The notes below the pieces were generated by a model that was not told where the DNA came from, ran no database searches, and saw only the letters and a list, made by a program, of their open reading frames with translations. Shown piece after piece: positions 17,792-26,863 of a stretch of 49,938 nucleotides of DNA. A program made the position numbers and the translations under genes. Numbering within the stretch: position 1 is the first letter of the stretch; every line of letters starts with the position of its first letter. This DNA is from Ardenticatena sp. (GTDB taxonomy: Bacteria; Chloroflexota; Anaerolineae; Ardenticatenales; Ardenticatenaceae): assembly GCA_015487975.1 (NCBI GenBank), contig WFOS01000042.1, positions 1 through 49,938 on the forward strand, given 5' to 3'.

Positions 17792-18861
17792 GCATTCCTG
17801 CACGGCGTACCGTCCTCGCCCATATCAACCTGAATGGTGCCCAGTATGTTCCTCATCCGGGGCTTTGGCTGGATAAATTGCTGCCACAGCAATTTACTCA
17901 GGGCGACAAACAGGGGGTCGATGCCTATCGGGAGCATTTCGAAACGGCAACGACCATCCCCGTTGCAAATGTCTATCGGCACTTTTACGAGCGTTGGAAG
18001 AAGACACTGGAAACAGCGGAGGCGAAGACCGCAATTGCTACCACCAAGGGGCGTCTTGTGGTTGGCCTGGGGGCAGAGAGCGTCCTGGAAAATGCCATCA
18101 CCCTACATCGCACCTACGGCGTGCCCATCATTCCGGGCAGCGCGCTGAAAGGGCTGGCCGCGGCCTACGCCCGCAACCGACTGGACGACCCGCAATGGCA
18201 AAAAGGTGGTGAAGCCTACAAGATTCTATTCGGCGATACGGATGCCGCTGGTTACGTGACCTTCTTCGACGCCCTCTATGTGCCTGGCAGCGCCAAAGAT
18301 GACAAGCCTCTGGCAATGGACGTCGTAGCGGTCCATCACCCCGACTACTACCAGAGGAAGGATAGCCCCCCTGCCGATTGGGATAGCCCCACCCCGGTGC
18401 CTTTCGTCAGCGTGCGCGGTGGTGTCAAGTTCCTAGTGGCGCTGGCCGGACCTGATGCATGGGTCGAAGCGGCATTCCAGATTCTCGGGCGGGCATTGGC
18501 CGAGGAAGGGATTGGCGCGAAGACGAATAGCGGCTATGGGCGGATGATGTTGGAAGGTTATACCCCAACAACACACGCAGCATCACAACCTCGCGAGACT
18601 TACGAATTGGCAAAACTGCGGTTGCTCAAACAAGAAACACCACCACCAGGCCGCTATCGAGGTGAAGTGGTTGAAGTGAAGGGAAGGTATGGATTCATAA
18701 ATCCAGCCCGTGGTGGTGCAAAAGTATTTGTGCATGTGAGTCAATTAGAGTCTGGCGCAACATCTTTACAGGTTGGTCAGGTGGTCGAATATAGTTTAGG
18801 GAAATACAAAGGCAAAACGCAAGCTCAGAAAGTTGATGTACTGTTGAATCCAAATCGATAA
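17788..18861 (+). CDS. cmr6: Cmr6 RAMP protein fused to a C-terminal cold-shock domain
   Basis: Residues 1 to about 270 form a normal Cmr6: ATTKGRLVVGLGAESVLENA, the RAMP motif VPIIPGSALKGLAAAYARN and the glycine-rich IGAKTNSGYGRM. Cmr6 sits at the 3' end of the filament next to Cmr1. After a linker, residues about 288-353 form a cold-shock/S1-like OB domain: GEVVEVKGRYGFI (RNP1-like, with the GYGFI-type aromatic pattern), AKVFVHVSQLE (RNP2-like) and VGQVVEYSLG. Such domains bind single-stranded RNA. The frame is continuous to the stop at 18861. The fusion could add an RNA grip to the complex; this role is inference. Total 357 residues. Confidence 0.92.
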   Translation: MSIPARRTVLAHINLNGAQYVPHPGLWLDKLLPQQFTQGDKQGVDAYREHFETATTIPVANVYRHFYERWKKTLETAEAKTAIATTKGRLVVGLGAESVLENAITLHRTYGVPIIPGSALKGLAAAYARNRLDDPQWQKGGEAYKILFGDTDAAGYVTFFDALYVPGSAKDDKPLAMDVVAVHHPDYYQRKDSPPADWDSPTPVPFVSVRGGVKFLVALAGPDAWVEAAFQILGRALAEEGIGAKTNSGYGRMMLEGYTPTTHAASQPRETYELAKLRLLKQETPPPGRYRGEVVEVKGRYGFINPARGGAKVFVHVSQLESGATSLQVGQVVEYSLGKYKGKTQAQKVDVLLNPNR

Positions 18862-18878
18862 AAAACAAGGAGGGGAGT

Positions 18879-20027
18879 ATGCAAAACTTCATTGTTTCGC
18901 CTGTTGGTATTAGTTTGTTCTTGAATTATGTATCGAATTATGTATCAGACTCAGACGGGGTATTGAGAGGAAATCTTATAAAGCATAGCAACGACCAAGA
19001 GTTACCAGCAGAATTGGCAGGCGAAGTCGAAGAATTGTCCGAAAAAATCTTGAAAGACCTTGTCGATGCAAACATACAAGAACGCCGCCGTTTAAGTGCC
19101 GAGCTCAATGGGATATACGGCCTGTTTCCTGATGGACAACTCCCAACACGTGATTCACATCTGCTCATTGCCACAGATACCGAATTGGGCACGACAGCCG
19201 CAAAGATTTTAAAAAATTTTTTGCGTCGAAATGGTGTCCAAGATGTTCAAATTCTTTCGCCAGAAGGGCTGCAATCGAAAGACGAAATACAATTTCGGCG
19301 CGCAATTCGCGATTTATTCAAACAGGTTCAAGAAATAGTGCAGGGCTACCAAAACTATAATTACAACATTATCTTCAACCTTGTAGGAGGATTCAAAAGT
19401 CTACAAAGTTACTTAACCATTTCTGGTATGTTTTATGCTGACAAGATAACCTACATCTTTGAAGGTACAAACAATCTGCTAACAATTCCTCGTCTTCCCT
19501 TAAAAGTCGATGATAAAAAATTACGTCAACCCGAATACGCTGTGCAACTTGCCTTACTTTCTGCTGGTTATCTATATTCTCGCGACGAGATACGATTGCC
19601 CGGCGCACTTTGGGAAGAAGACCAAAATGGTGACGTAACCATTTCAGCATGGGGACAACTTATCTGGGATCAAATTAAAAGTGATATTTTATCTGAGGAA
19701 TTATTGGAATTCCCTTGTTTAGAATATGGGAAAACTTTCCGTGACGATTTCAAGAAAAATACTTCAAAGCGGGTCGCGCTGCAAGAGACATTAGCAAAAG
19801 TAAGCAAGCTGTTACTGGAAAACAATGGGAACCCACAAGCGTTAAAGAAAGATGGTGGACTTCAATACGACAATTACACCAATAAATCGCTGAGTGATGG
19901 GACTCCAATAGGTCATTTTCGAATCAATCAAGGCGATCGTGTCACTTGTGTCGCGCGTAATGGGAAATTGTATTTACGTTACTTCGGTTCACATGACCAC
20001 ACAGAACGCAATGAGGGAATAAAATGA
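18879..20027 (+). CDS. CARF-domain CRISPR ancillary effector with RelE-like C-terminus
   Basis: The 382-residue protein opens with the CARF-type strand and loop [14 protein letters not shown], has a second strand [15 protein letters not shown], and the ligand-site motif [13 protein letters not shown] at about 167-179. This is the signature of the APE2256/Csm6-like CARF group that senses cyclic oligoadenylate. The C-terminal region has no HEPN RxxxxH motif. Instead residues about 290-378 (helical part, then [18 protein letters not shown] and [11 protein letters not shown]) look like a RelE/ParE toxin fold, as in the CARF-RelE effector Cami1. It would be a cOA-activated, ribosome-linked mRNA nuclease; the RelE call is inference. 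It is A+T-rich, suggesting a separate origin. Confidence 0.8.
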   Translation: MQNFIVSPVGISLFLNYVSNYVSDSDGVLRGNLIKHSNDQELPAELAGEVEELSEKILKDLVDANIQERRRLSAELNGIYGLFPDGQLPTRDSHLLIATDTELGTTAAKILKNFLRRNGVQDVQILSPEGLQSKDEIQFRRAIRDLFKQVQEIVQGYQNYNYNIIFNLVGGFKSLQSYLTISGMFYADKITYIFEGTNNLLTIPRLPLKVDDKKLRQPEYAVQLALLSAGYLYSRDEIRLPGALWEEDQNGDVTISAWGQLIWDQIKSDILSEELLEFPCLEYGKTFRDDFKKNTSKRVALQETLAKVSKLLLENNGNPQALKKDGGLQYDNYTNKSLSDGTPIGHFRINQGDRVTCVARNGKLYLRYFGSHDHTERNEGIK

Positions 20028-20419
20028 TTCTTTTGAACTTTGCCCATCCCATCACAGAAGAACAAAAAACCCAAATCGAAGCACTTACCAATCAACCCAT
20101 TGAGCGCATCATTGTAGTGAACAGCCAAATCGACACCGAGCAGCCCCTGGCACCACAGATTGCGGCCATGGCGGATGCAGCCGGGCTGACTCCCGAAGAG
20201 TGGCAAACGCTGCCACTCCTCATCAACCCACCAGCCCTCAATTATAGCGCCGTGGCATTGCTGGCCGAGTTGCACGGCCGCATGGGCTATTTTCCCCCTG
20301 TTCTGCGGCTCAAGCCCGTGCTTGGCCCCGACGACCAGCGCCTTGTTCCCCCTCGCTTCGCCGTTGCGGAAATTCTCAACCTGCAAGCCATCCGCGACGA
20401 AGCGCGCGCGCGGCGCTGA
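20024..20419 (+). CDS. csx15: Csx15-like protein, candidate ring nuclease
   Basis: The 131-residue protein starts [20 protein letters not shown], continues with [14 protein letters not shown] and contains [21 protein letters not shown] recognise this as the pattern of Csx15, a small CARF-related family found with type III CRISPR loci and proposed to degrade cyclic oligoadenylates. It overlaps the CARF effector gene by 4 bases (ATGA), so the two are produced together. That coupling fits an off-switch next to a cOA-activated toxin. Catalytic residues are not assigned here. The alternative is an unrelated ancillary protein. Confidence 0.75.
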   Translation: MILLNFAHPITEEQKTQIEALTNQPIERIIVVNSQIDTEQPLAPQIAAMADAAGLTPEEWQTLPLLINPPALNYSAVALLAELHGRMGYFPPVLRLKPVLGPDDQRLVPPRFAVAEILNLQAIRDEARARR

Positions 20420-20446
20420 AACCTGGCGGGGGCGTGGGCTGCCCCC

Positions 20447-22136
<1,690 letters not shown>

Positions 22137-22159
22137 TGTGCTCCTCCATTGCACAGGAT

Positions 22160-23284
22160 TCATGTTGGTTGCGAAAGGAAACGCGCCAGTGTAAAGGGCT
22201 GAGCAAGCGGGTCGAGTTCGCCTGTCAGCACGAAGCGGCTCACGACATCAGCCGTCAAGGGCGCCAGCAAAATCCCATTGCGGTGGTGCCCCGTCGCCAT
22301 CACCAGACCTTCCACGGGGGTAGGGCCTAAAATGGGCGCATCGTCGCGGCTTGTCGGGCGAAAACCGACGGCGATTTCAACGAGTGGCAAATCGTAGATG
22401 GCGGGCAACACTTCCCATGCCCCCCGCAGCAAATGGAACACACCACCAGCCGTTGGCGTGGCATCGAACCCCATCTCTTCGACCGTTGCGCCGATGAGCA
22501 ACTCTCCACTGCTCCGCGGGACCAAGTACGCATCCATACACCAGACCACATGGTGCAGCACGGGGGCATCCGCAGGCATGCGCAACATCACCACCTGCCC
22601 ACGCACCGGGCGGACCGGGGGGCGTATTTCCGGCGGTAGCCCTGCCACCTCGCGAGACCATGCGCCAGCTGCCAGCACCACCGTATCAGCCTCGAAAAGC
22701 CCGTCATCCAGGCGTACCCCACGCACCCGCGCCCCATCGATGACAATCTCTCGCACCGGTGTCGCTTCGCGCAGCGTGCCGCCAGCACGCACAAAGGCAG
22801 TTTTCAACGCTTCCACCACACGCCGATTGTCCACGTGATAGTCATGGCCGCTCCAAATGGCCGCCACAACCTCGCGCGACAAATGCGGCTCGCGTTTGCG
22901 CACATCATAGCCGCTCAACCACTCCACGGGCTGCCCCATATCGTGTAAATACGCATACCAGAAGCGTAACGTGCGCGCATCATCCGCATTCAGCGCGACG
23001 ACGAAGGTGCCATCAGTGCGATAATCGAGCGTCTGGCCGGTTGCTGCTTCCAGTGCTTCCACGAAAGCAGGCCACCGCCTGTGCCCTTCGAGGAGAAGGG
23101 GCAACACACGCTCCTCACCTGGCTCAGCTTCGGCATGGGGCGCCAGCATTCCCCCCGCCACCCACGAGGCCGCCCGGCCTGCGCGGTCGCGGTCGAAGAT
23201 AGTCACATCGGCCCCTGCGCGTGCCAGATACCAACCAATCCCCAATCCCATAATGCCGCCCCCAACGATCGCAATACGCGTCAT
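22160..23284 (-). CDS. thiO: Glycine oxidase ThiO
   Basis: ThiO is an FAD-dependent oxidase that turns glycine into the imine (dehydroglycine) used for thiazole formation in aerobes. The 374-residue protein opens with the FAD dinucleotide motif IAIVGGGIMGLGIGWYLARA, has the DAO-family segment SWVAGGMLAPHAE, and near the C-terminus ATGHHRNGILLAPLTA. ATG 23284 follows AAAGGAGGA. Its presence instead of ThiH suggests an oxygen-using organism; this is inference. It sits between thiC and thiS. Confidence 0.93.
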   Translation of the reverse strand: MTRIAIVGGGIMGLGIGWYLARAGADVTIFDRDRAGRAASWVAGGMLAPHAEAEPGEERVLPLLLEGHRRWPAFVEALEAATGQTLDYRTDGTFVVALNADDARTLRFWYAYLHDMGQPVEWLSGYDVRKREPHLSREVVAAIWSGHDYHVDNRRVVEALKTAFVRAGGTLREATPVREIVIDGARVRGVRLDDGLFEADTVVLAAGAWSREVAGLPPEIRPPVRPVRGQVVMLRMPADAPVLHHVVWCMDAYLVPRSSGELLIGATVEEMGFDATPTAGGVFHLLRGAWEVLPAIYDLPLVEIAVGFRPTSRDDAPILGPTPVEGLVMATGHHRNGILLAPLTADVVSRFVLTGELDPLAQPFTLARFLSQPT

Positions 23285-23350
23285 GGAGTCCTCCTTTCGA
23301 TTGATTGAACAAAGCAAGAAGGGCGCGGCCAATGCCACGCCCTTGTGGTT

Positions 23351-24679
23351 TCACACCACCGAAATATCGGCGGAAATGACCTGCTCGAAAGACTTCCCCT
23401 GCTTCAACACCGCTTCGACGAGGTTCATCGGGCAGAAGGGGCCACACATGCTGCAGGCTTTGGTACGTGTCCCCCGTTCGTGGTACATGCGGCGTGCCTC
23501 ATCAGGGTAGAGCGCCAGCGCAAACTGCTGCTCCCAGTCAAGGCGGTAGCGTGCTTCGCTCATGGCGCGGTTGCGCTCTACGTCAGCAGGGCGGCCACGC
23601 GCAACATCGGCGATATGCGCCGCCAGTTTGAACGCAATGACCCCCTCGCGCACATGGTCAGGGGTAGGCAGCCCCAAATGCTCGGCAGGTGTCAGATAGC
23701 AGAGCATATCCGCACCATACCAGCCGGCGAGGGCGCCCCCAATCGCCCCCACGATGTGGTCGAATCCGGCGCCCGTGTCGATGGGCAACATGCCCAGAAT
23801 GTAGAAGGGAGCGTGGTTGGTCAGTTTCTTCTGAATCTGCACATTCGTCTGAATTTCGTTCAGGGGAATGTGGCCTGGTCCTTCCACCATGGCTTGCACC
23901 CCAGCGTGGCGTGCCCGTTCCACCAGTTCGCCAATCAACAGCAACTCTTGAATTTGAGCACGGTCGGTGCTGTCGGCGAGGCTTCCCGGACGCAAGCCAT
24001 CGCCCAGCGAGAGCGTCATGTCGTAGGTGCGGGCAATGTCCAGCAAATCGTCGTAGCGTTCCCACAACGGATTTTCGCGTTCGTTTTTGAGCATCCAGGC
24101 CGCCATCAAGCCACCACCGCGCGATACAATGCCCGTCACACGTTCGCTGTGGCGGTAACGACGCAACGTTTCCAGCGTAACCCCCGCATGGACGGTAATG
24201 TAATCCACCCCCTGGCGGCCATGCTCTTCGATGACCTCGAAGAGTTCATCGGCAGTCATATCGAAGAAACTTTTGCGTGCCGCCGCCCGAAACTCGGCCT
24301 CGTAGATGGGAACAGTCCCCAGTGGCACAGTGGCTACATCGAGAATACTTTGGCGAATGGCACGCAAATCCCCCCCGGTGGAAAGGTCCATGATGGTGTC
24401 AGCACCGTATCGAATGGCCACACGTGCTTTTTCGACCTCTTCATCGGGGTTGACGTAGTCGTAGGATGTTCCCAGATTGGCATTGACCTTGACGCGCATG
24501 CCCTCCCCAATGGCGGTGAAGTGGGTCAGCGTGGTGTGGTTGGGGTTCGCCGGAATCACAACACGGCCAGCGGCTACAAGGTCGCGCACGGTTTCAGGGT
24601 CAAGCCCTTCTTGTGCAGCAACGTAGGCCATCTGTTCGGTGATTTTGCCCTGACGGGCCGCTTCGAGTTGTGTGGGCAT
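23351..24679 (-). CDS. thiC: Phosphomethylpyrimidine synthase
   Basis: ThiC is a radical SAM enzyme that rearranges aminoimidazole ribotide to HMP phosphate. The 442-residue protein shows KVNANLGTSYDY near residue 66, the DGLRPGSLAD segment, VEGPGHIPLNEI, and the C-terminal iron-sulfur motif CSMCGPFCPMN (CxxCxxxxC). ATG 24679 is supported by GGAGGTGCC; the frame is open to 24748 through the riboswitch leader. It is the first gene of the thiamine operon and directly controlled by the TPP riboswitch upstream. Confidence 0.97.
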   Translation of the reverse strand: MPTQLEAARQGKITEQMAYVAAQEGLDPETVRDLVAAGRVVIPANPNHTTLTHFTAIGEGMRVKVNANLGTSYDYVNPDEEVEKARVAIRYGADTIMDLSTGGDLRAIRQSILDVATVPLGTVPIYEAEFRAAARKSFFDMTADELFEVIEEHGRQGVDYITVHAGVTLETLRRYRHSERVTGIVSRGGGLMAAWMLKNERENPLWERYDDLLDIARTYDMTLSLGDGLRPGSLADSTDRAQIQELLLIGELVERARHAGVQAMVEGPGHIPLNEIQTNVQIQKKLTNHAPFYILGMLPIDTGAGFDHIVGAIGGALAGWYGADMLCYLTPAEHLGLPTPDHVREGVIAFKLAAHIADVARGRPADVERNRAMSEARYRLDWEQQFALALYPDEARRMYHERGTRTKACSMCGPFCPMNLVEAVLKQGKSFEQVISADISVV

Positions 24680-24748
24680 CTGGCACCTCCGTTCTGGTTG
24701 GTTGGTGCCGTCTCGGAAAGGGGGACCGGAAGAAGCCTGCCGGGGCAA

Positions 24749-24778
24749 ACAAAAAAACCGCCCCAGCGAGGACGGTTG
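24749..24778 (-). terminator. TPP riboswitch expression platform (intrinsic terminator)
   Basis: On the minus strand AACCGTCC and GGGGCGGTT form a GC-rich stem around TCGCT, followed by seven T residues (24757-24751). It lies between the TPP aptamer and thiC, so ligand binding should end transcription. Confidence 0.85.
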
Positions 24779-24798
24779 CAGACCAAACGACAGGACTG

Positions 24799-24893
24799 CC
24801 TCCGTTTCCCTGCGCTGGCATGATCCAGATCAGGTTCGTAGGGTCGGTGGCGGATACGGCCACCCTCTCAGCCCGGCTCCCCGGACTCCCCTA
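24799..24893 (-). promoter_or_regulatory. TPP riboswitch (THI element) aptamer
   Basis: The minus strand carries the conserved THI-box words: AGGGGAGTCC at the 5' end (24892 downward), GGGCTGAGAGGGTG, and GACCCTACGAACCTGATCTG continuing into GGATCATGCCAGCGCAGGGA. This is a standard thiamine pyrophosphate aptamer. With the terminator at 24749-24778 it should repress thiC-thiO-thiS-thiG-thiE/tenI when TPP is plentiful. I could not identify a convincing promoter upstream (24894-24972), although TTGACA occurs at 24919-24914. Confidence 0.97.
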
Positions 24894-24972
24894 ACGGAGA
24901 CGGCGTATACAGTTGTCAAGACAGTCTCATTCTAGGCAAAGCCCAGGCCTGGCGCAAATCGTCCGTGCGCGC

Positions 24973-26271
24973 TCATGGTGCAGGTGGTGCCTGAGCACTG
25001 CCAAAGACCAAAAGACGCACGTCGGCCACCTTGCCAGGGGCACGAGCAGCAAACAGCAGTTGCACGGTTGTGGTTGCGCCCGGTGGTAGGCTTTCATGCA
25101 GGTCAAGCCGTTCGACAGCCAGTGGGCGGTTGTTCTCATCGTAGAGCGCCCCCACTGCCCACAGGGTATCGAGCGTGGCGGTGGTGGCGTTGCGTACACG
25201 CGCTTGCACTGCATACGCACCAAAGGTGGCTGTTTCCTGCGCCACCGTGAGGGTGTACGGCAACGGCCCCTGCACGGTGGTGCTGACAGGCCGCCCCACA
25301 AAAGCCACATCCCATGTTGCCCAGTTTGGCGGCGGCGTCGGGAGCAAGACCTCGAATGGCACGTCGATCCCAGCAGGGGCAATGAGAAGCGGCAACGGCC
25401 ATTCGGTTTCGGTCAGCAACAGCCCATCGGCATCGAAAAGGCGTACCCGCGCCAGCACGTCGGCATAGGCACGGGGGCTGCTGTTTCGCGCGACGCCAAG
25501 CAGGTGCAGCGTGCCGGTTGGCGATGTGTAGGCGAGTGTGCGCGTGAGTGTCAACGTGGGCAAACGTGCATCTTCCGGCGGGGCGCTGACCGGCAAGCGC
25601 TCGGCCGCATCGGGGGCAAGGGTGAAACTGGATGTCACGCTCGTGAGCACGGGTTCGACCGCTTCCCAATGCAGAGTGGTACTCTCTTGAATGAGCACCA
25701 CCAGCAATGTCTCTTGCATGTCGAACAAGAAGCGCAAGCGTACCTGTTGCTGCGGATCGGGCACAGGCGACGCCACTTCGACGGTGTACAGGCCATTGTC
25801 GGTAGCGATTGTTGGTTCAACCAAGGGGAAGAGCGTTTGCAAGAAGGCTTGCAAGTAGGCATCGGCCAATGCCGGCAGGGTTTCGGCGTCCAGCGGCGCA
25901 CCTGTGTTGAGGATGTTGACGAGGACACGCGCTGGATATGCTGTGGTGGGTGGGGCGTCGAACCGCATCAGCAGTTCGTTTTCACCCGAAAGGTCGTGCG
26001 CCTGCCAGCCAATCGGCAAACGTATCGAAAAGAGGCCATCCGGGTGCGTGTAAGTTTCGGGCACGAGTTGCACATTGGGCGTCGGTGTTGGGGGGCGCGG
26101 TGTTGACGATGGCAACGCCGTCGGGGGTAGAAGCGGCGTTGCCGTTGGCGATGCTGTGGGCGAGGGGAGACGTGTCGCGGTTGGTGTGGGGGAGAATGTT
26201 GCCGGCGTACACGCGCTCAGCAACCATGCCACCACCCACACCACGAACAACGGTTTGCTCTGTCGGTTCAT
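24973..26271 (-). CDS. Secreted lipoprotein with Pro/Thr-rich linker
   Basis: The 432-residue protein has a signal peptide ending in the lipobox LLSACT (Cys21), then a Pro/Thr/Ser linker (about 25-65) typical of Chloroflexota exported proteins. Next comes a domain starting YTHPDGLFSIRLPIGWQ that resembles PsbP/DUF1795-like folds, and two C-terminal beta-rich segments (YTSPTGTLHLLGVARNSS; FGAYAVQARVRNATTATLDT) that match FxLYD-like repeats. It should be anchored at the outer face of the cytoplasmic membrane. Function unknown. Its ATG overlaps the stop of the upstream 152-residue gene (ATGA). Confidence 0.75.
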   Translation of the reverse strand: MNRQSKPLFVVWVVAWLLSACTPATFSPTPTATRLPSPTASPTATPLLPPTALPSSTPRPPTPTPNVQLVPETYTHPDGLFSIRLPIGWQAHDLSGENELLMRFDAPPTTAYPARVLVNILNTGAPLDAETLPALADAYLQAFLQTLFPLVEPTIATDNGLYTVEVASPVPDPQQQVRLRFLFDMQETLLVVLIQESTTLHWEAVEPVLTSVTSSFTLAPDAAERLPVSAPPEDARLPTLTLTRTLAYTSPTGTLHLLGVARNSSPRAYADVLARVRLFDADGLLLTETEWPLPLLIAPAGIDVPFEVLLPTPPPNWATWDVAFVGRPVSTTVQGPLPYTLTVAQETATFGAYAVQARVRNATTATLDTLWAVGALYDENNRPLAVERLDLHESLPPGATTTVQLLFAARAPGKVADVRLLVFGSAQAPPAP

Positions 26272-26726
26272 ACTTTGAGGCTACGCGATGGTCGAGTTTG
26301 GATGGAGAGTGCCCCTGCTTCGCGGCAGTGGGCTTCGACGTCGGCAATCTGTTCGTCACGGTCGAGTTTGACCACAACTTTGTAGCGAATCTCATCGGCG
26401 GGCAGTTCGACCACGGGTGGTGGCCCAATCAAGGCGTTGCGCAAGCGCTGCCAAAAGGAGAGTTTCGGTTGCTCGCGGGTCACTCTAGCAATGTCATACA
26501 GGCGCACCGCATCGGGAAGAGAGAGGTTCAGGCTTCGAACGTACGCGACAATACGTTCCGCCTTGGCTTTGTCATCGAATTCGGCCGTGACAACTGGTGG
26601 GTAGCGATGCGCCAAGTGCAAGAGCGCATCCCCCATTTCTACGTTTGCCTCGGTGGGCAAGGGTGGCAACGTAAACGAATCTGGCGGTGTTGGACGACCG
26701 GGGACAATGGTTTCATCAAGAGCCAT
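26268..26726 (-). CDS. Conserved hypothetical cytosolic protein
   Basis: The 152-residue protein begins MALDETIVPGRPTPPDSFTL after a ribosome site AAAAGGAG. It has a central helical part (GDALLHLAHRYPP, KAERIVAYVRSLNLSL) and a charged C-terminal half (RYKVVVKLDRDEQIADVEAH). There is no signal peptide or membrane segment and I do not recognise a family. It is the first gene of a two-gene operon with the lipoprotein and has a good predicted promoter at 26771-26799. Confidence 0.65.
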   Translation of the reverse strand: MALDETIVPGRPTPPDSFTLPPLPTEANVEMGDALLHLAHRYPPVVTAEFDDKAKAERIVAYVRSLNLSLPDAVRLYDIARVTREQPKLSFWQRLRNALIGPPPVVELPADEIRYKVVVKLDRDEQIADVEAHCREAGALSIQTRPSRSLKV

Positions 26727-26770
26727 AAGACGCTCCTTTTCAACAGGTGGCTGTAGGCTGCGCACTTTGG

Positions 26771-26799
26771 ATTGTATATGCGGGAGAAAATCGCGTCAA
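26771..26799 (-). promoter_or_regulatory. Predicted sigma70-type promoter for the hypothetical/lipoprotein operon
   Basis: On the minus strand TTGACG (26799-26794) and TACAAT (26776-26771) are separated by 17 bases, each matching 5 of 6 consensus positions. The start codon lies 45 bases downstream at 26726. Confidence 0.7.
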
Positions 26800-26804
26800 A
26801 AGGT

Positions 26805-26832
26805 TTGTCGCCCACTGCGAGCGCCATAGAAT
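26805..26832 (+). promoter_or_regulatory. Predicted sigma70-type promoter for the double ATPase gene
   Basis: TTGTCG (26805-26810) and TAGAAT (26827-26832) are spaced by 16 bases; the -10 matches 5 of 6 positions. It is back-to-back with the minus-strand promoter, the two -35 boxes being five bases apart. Confidence 0.55.
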
Positions 26833-26863
26833 GCTGGCAAGATGATGGTTGCAAGGAGCAACG

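Noticed and set aside
11686..20446. Possible CRISPR array near the cmr genes
   Set aside because: No regularly spaced direct repeats were seen in or around the operon; nearly all bases are used by overlapping or closely spaced genes.
23345..24823. Plus-strand open frame opposite thiC (492 codons)
   Set aside because: It is antisense to a clearly identified thiC and its riboswitch leader, with no recognisable domain.
24891..24919. TTGACA at 24919-24914 (minus) as the thiamine operon promoter
   Set aside because: The -10 position would lie inside the first bases of the TPP aptamer and reads CGTTAG, so transcription could not include the whole riboswitch.
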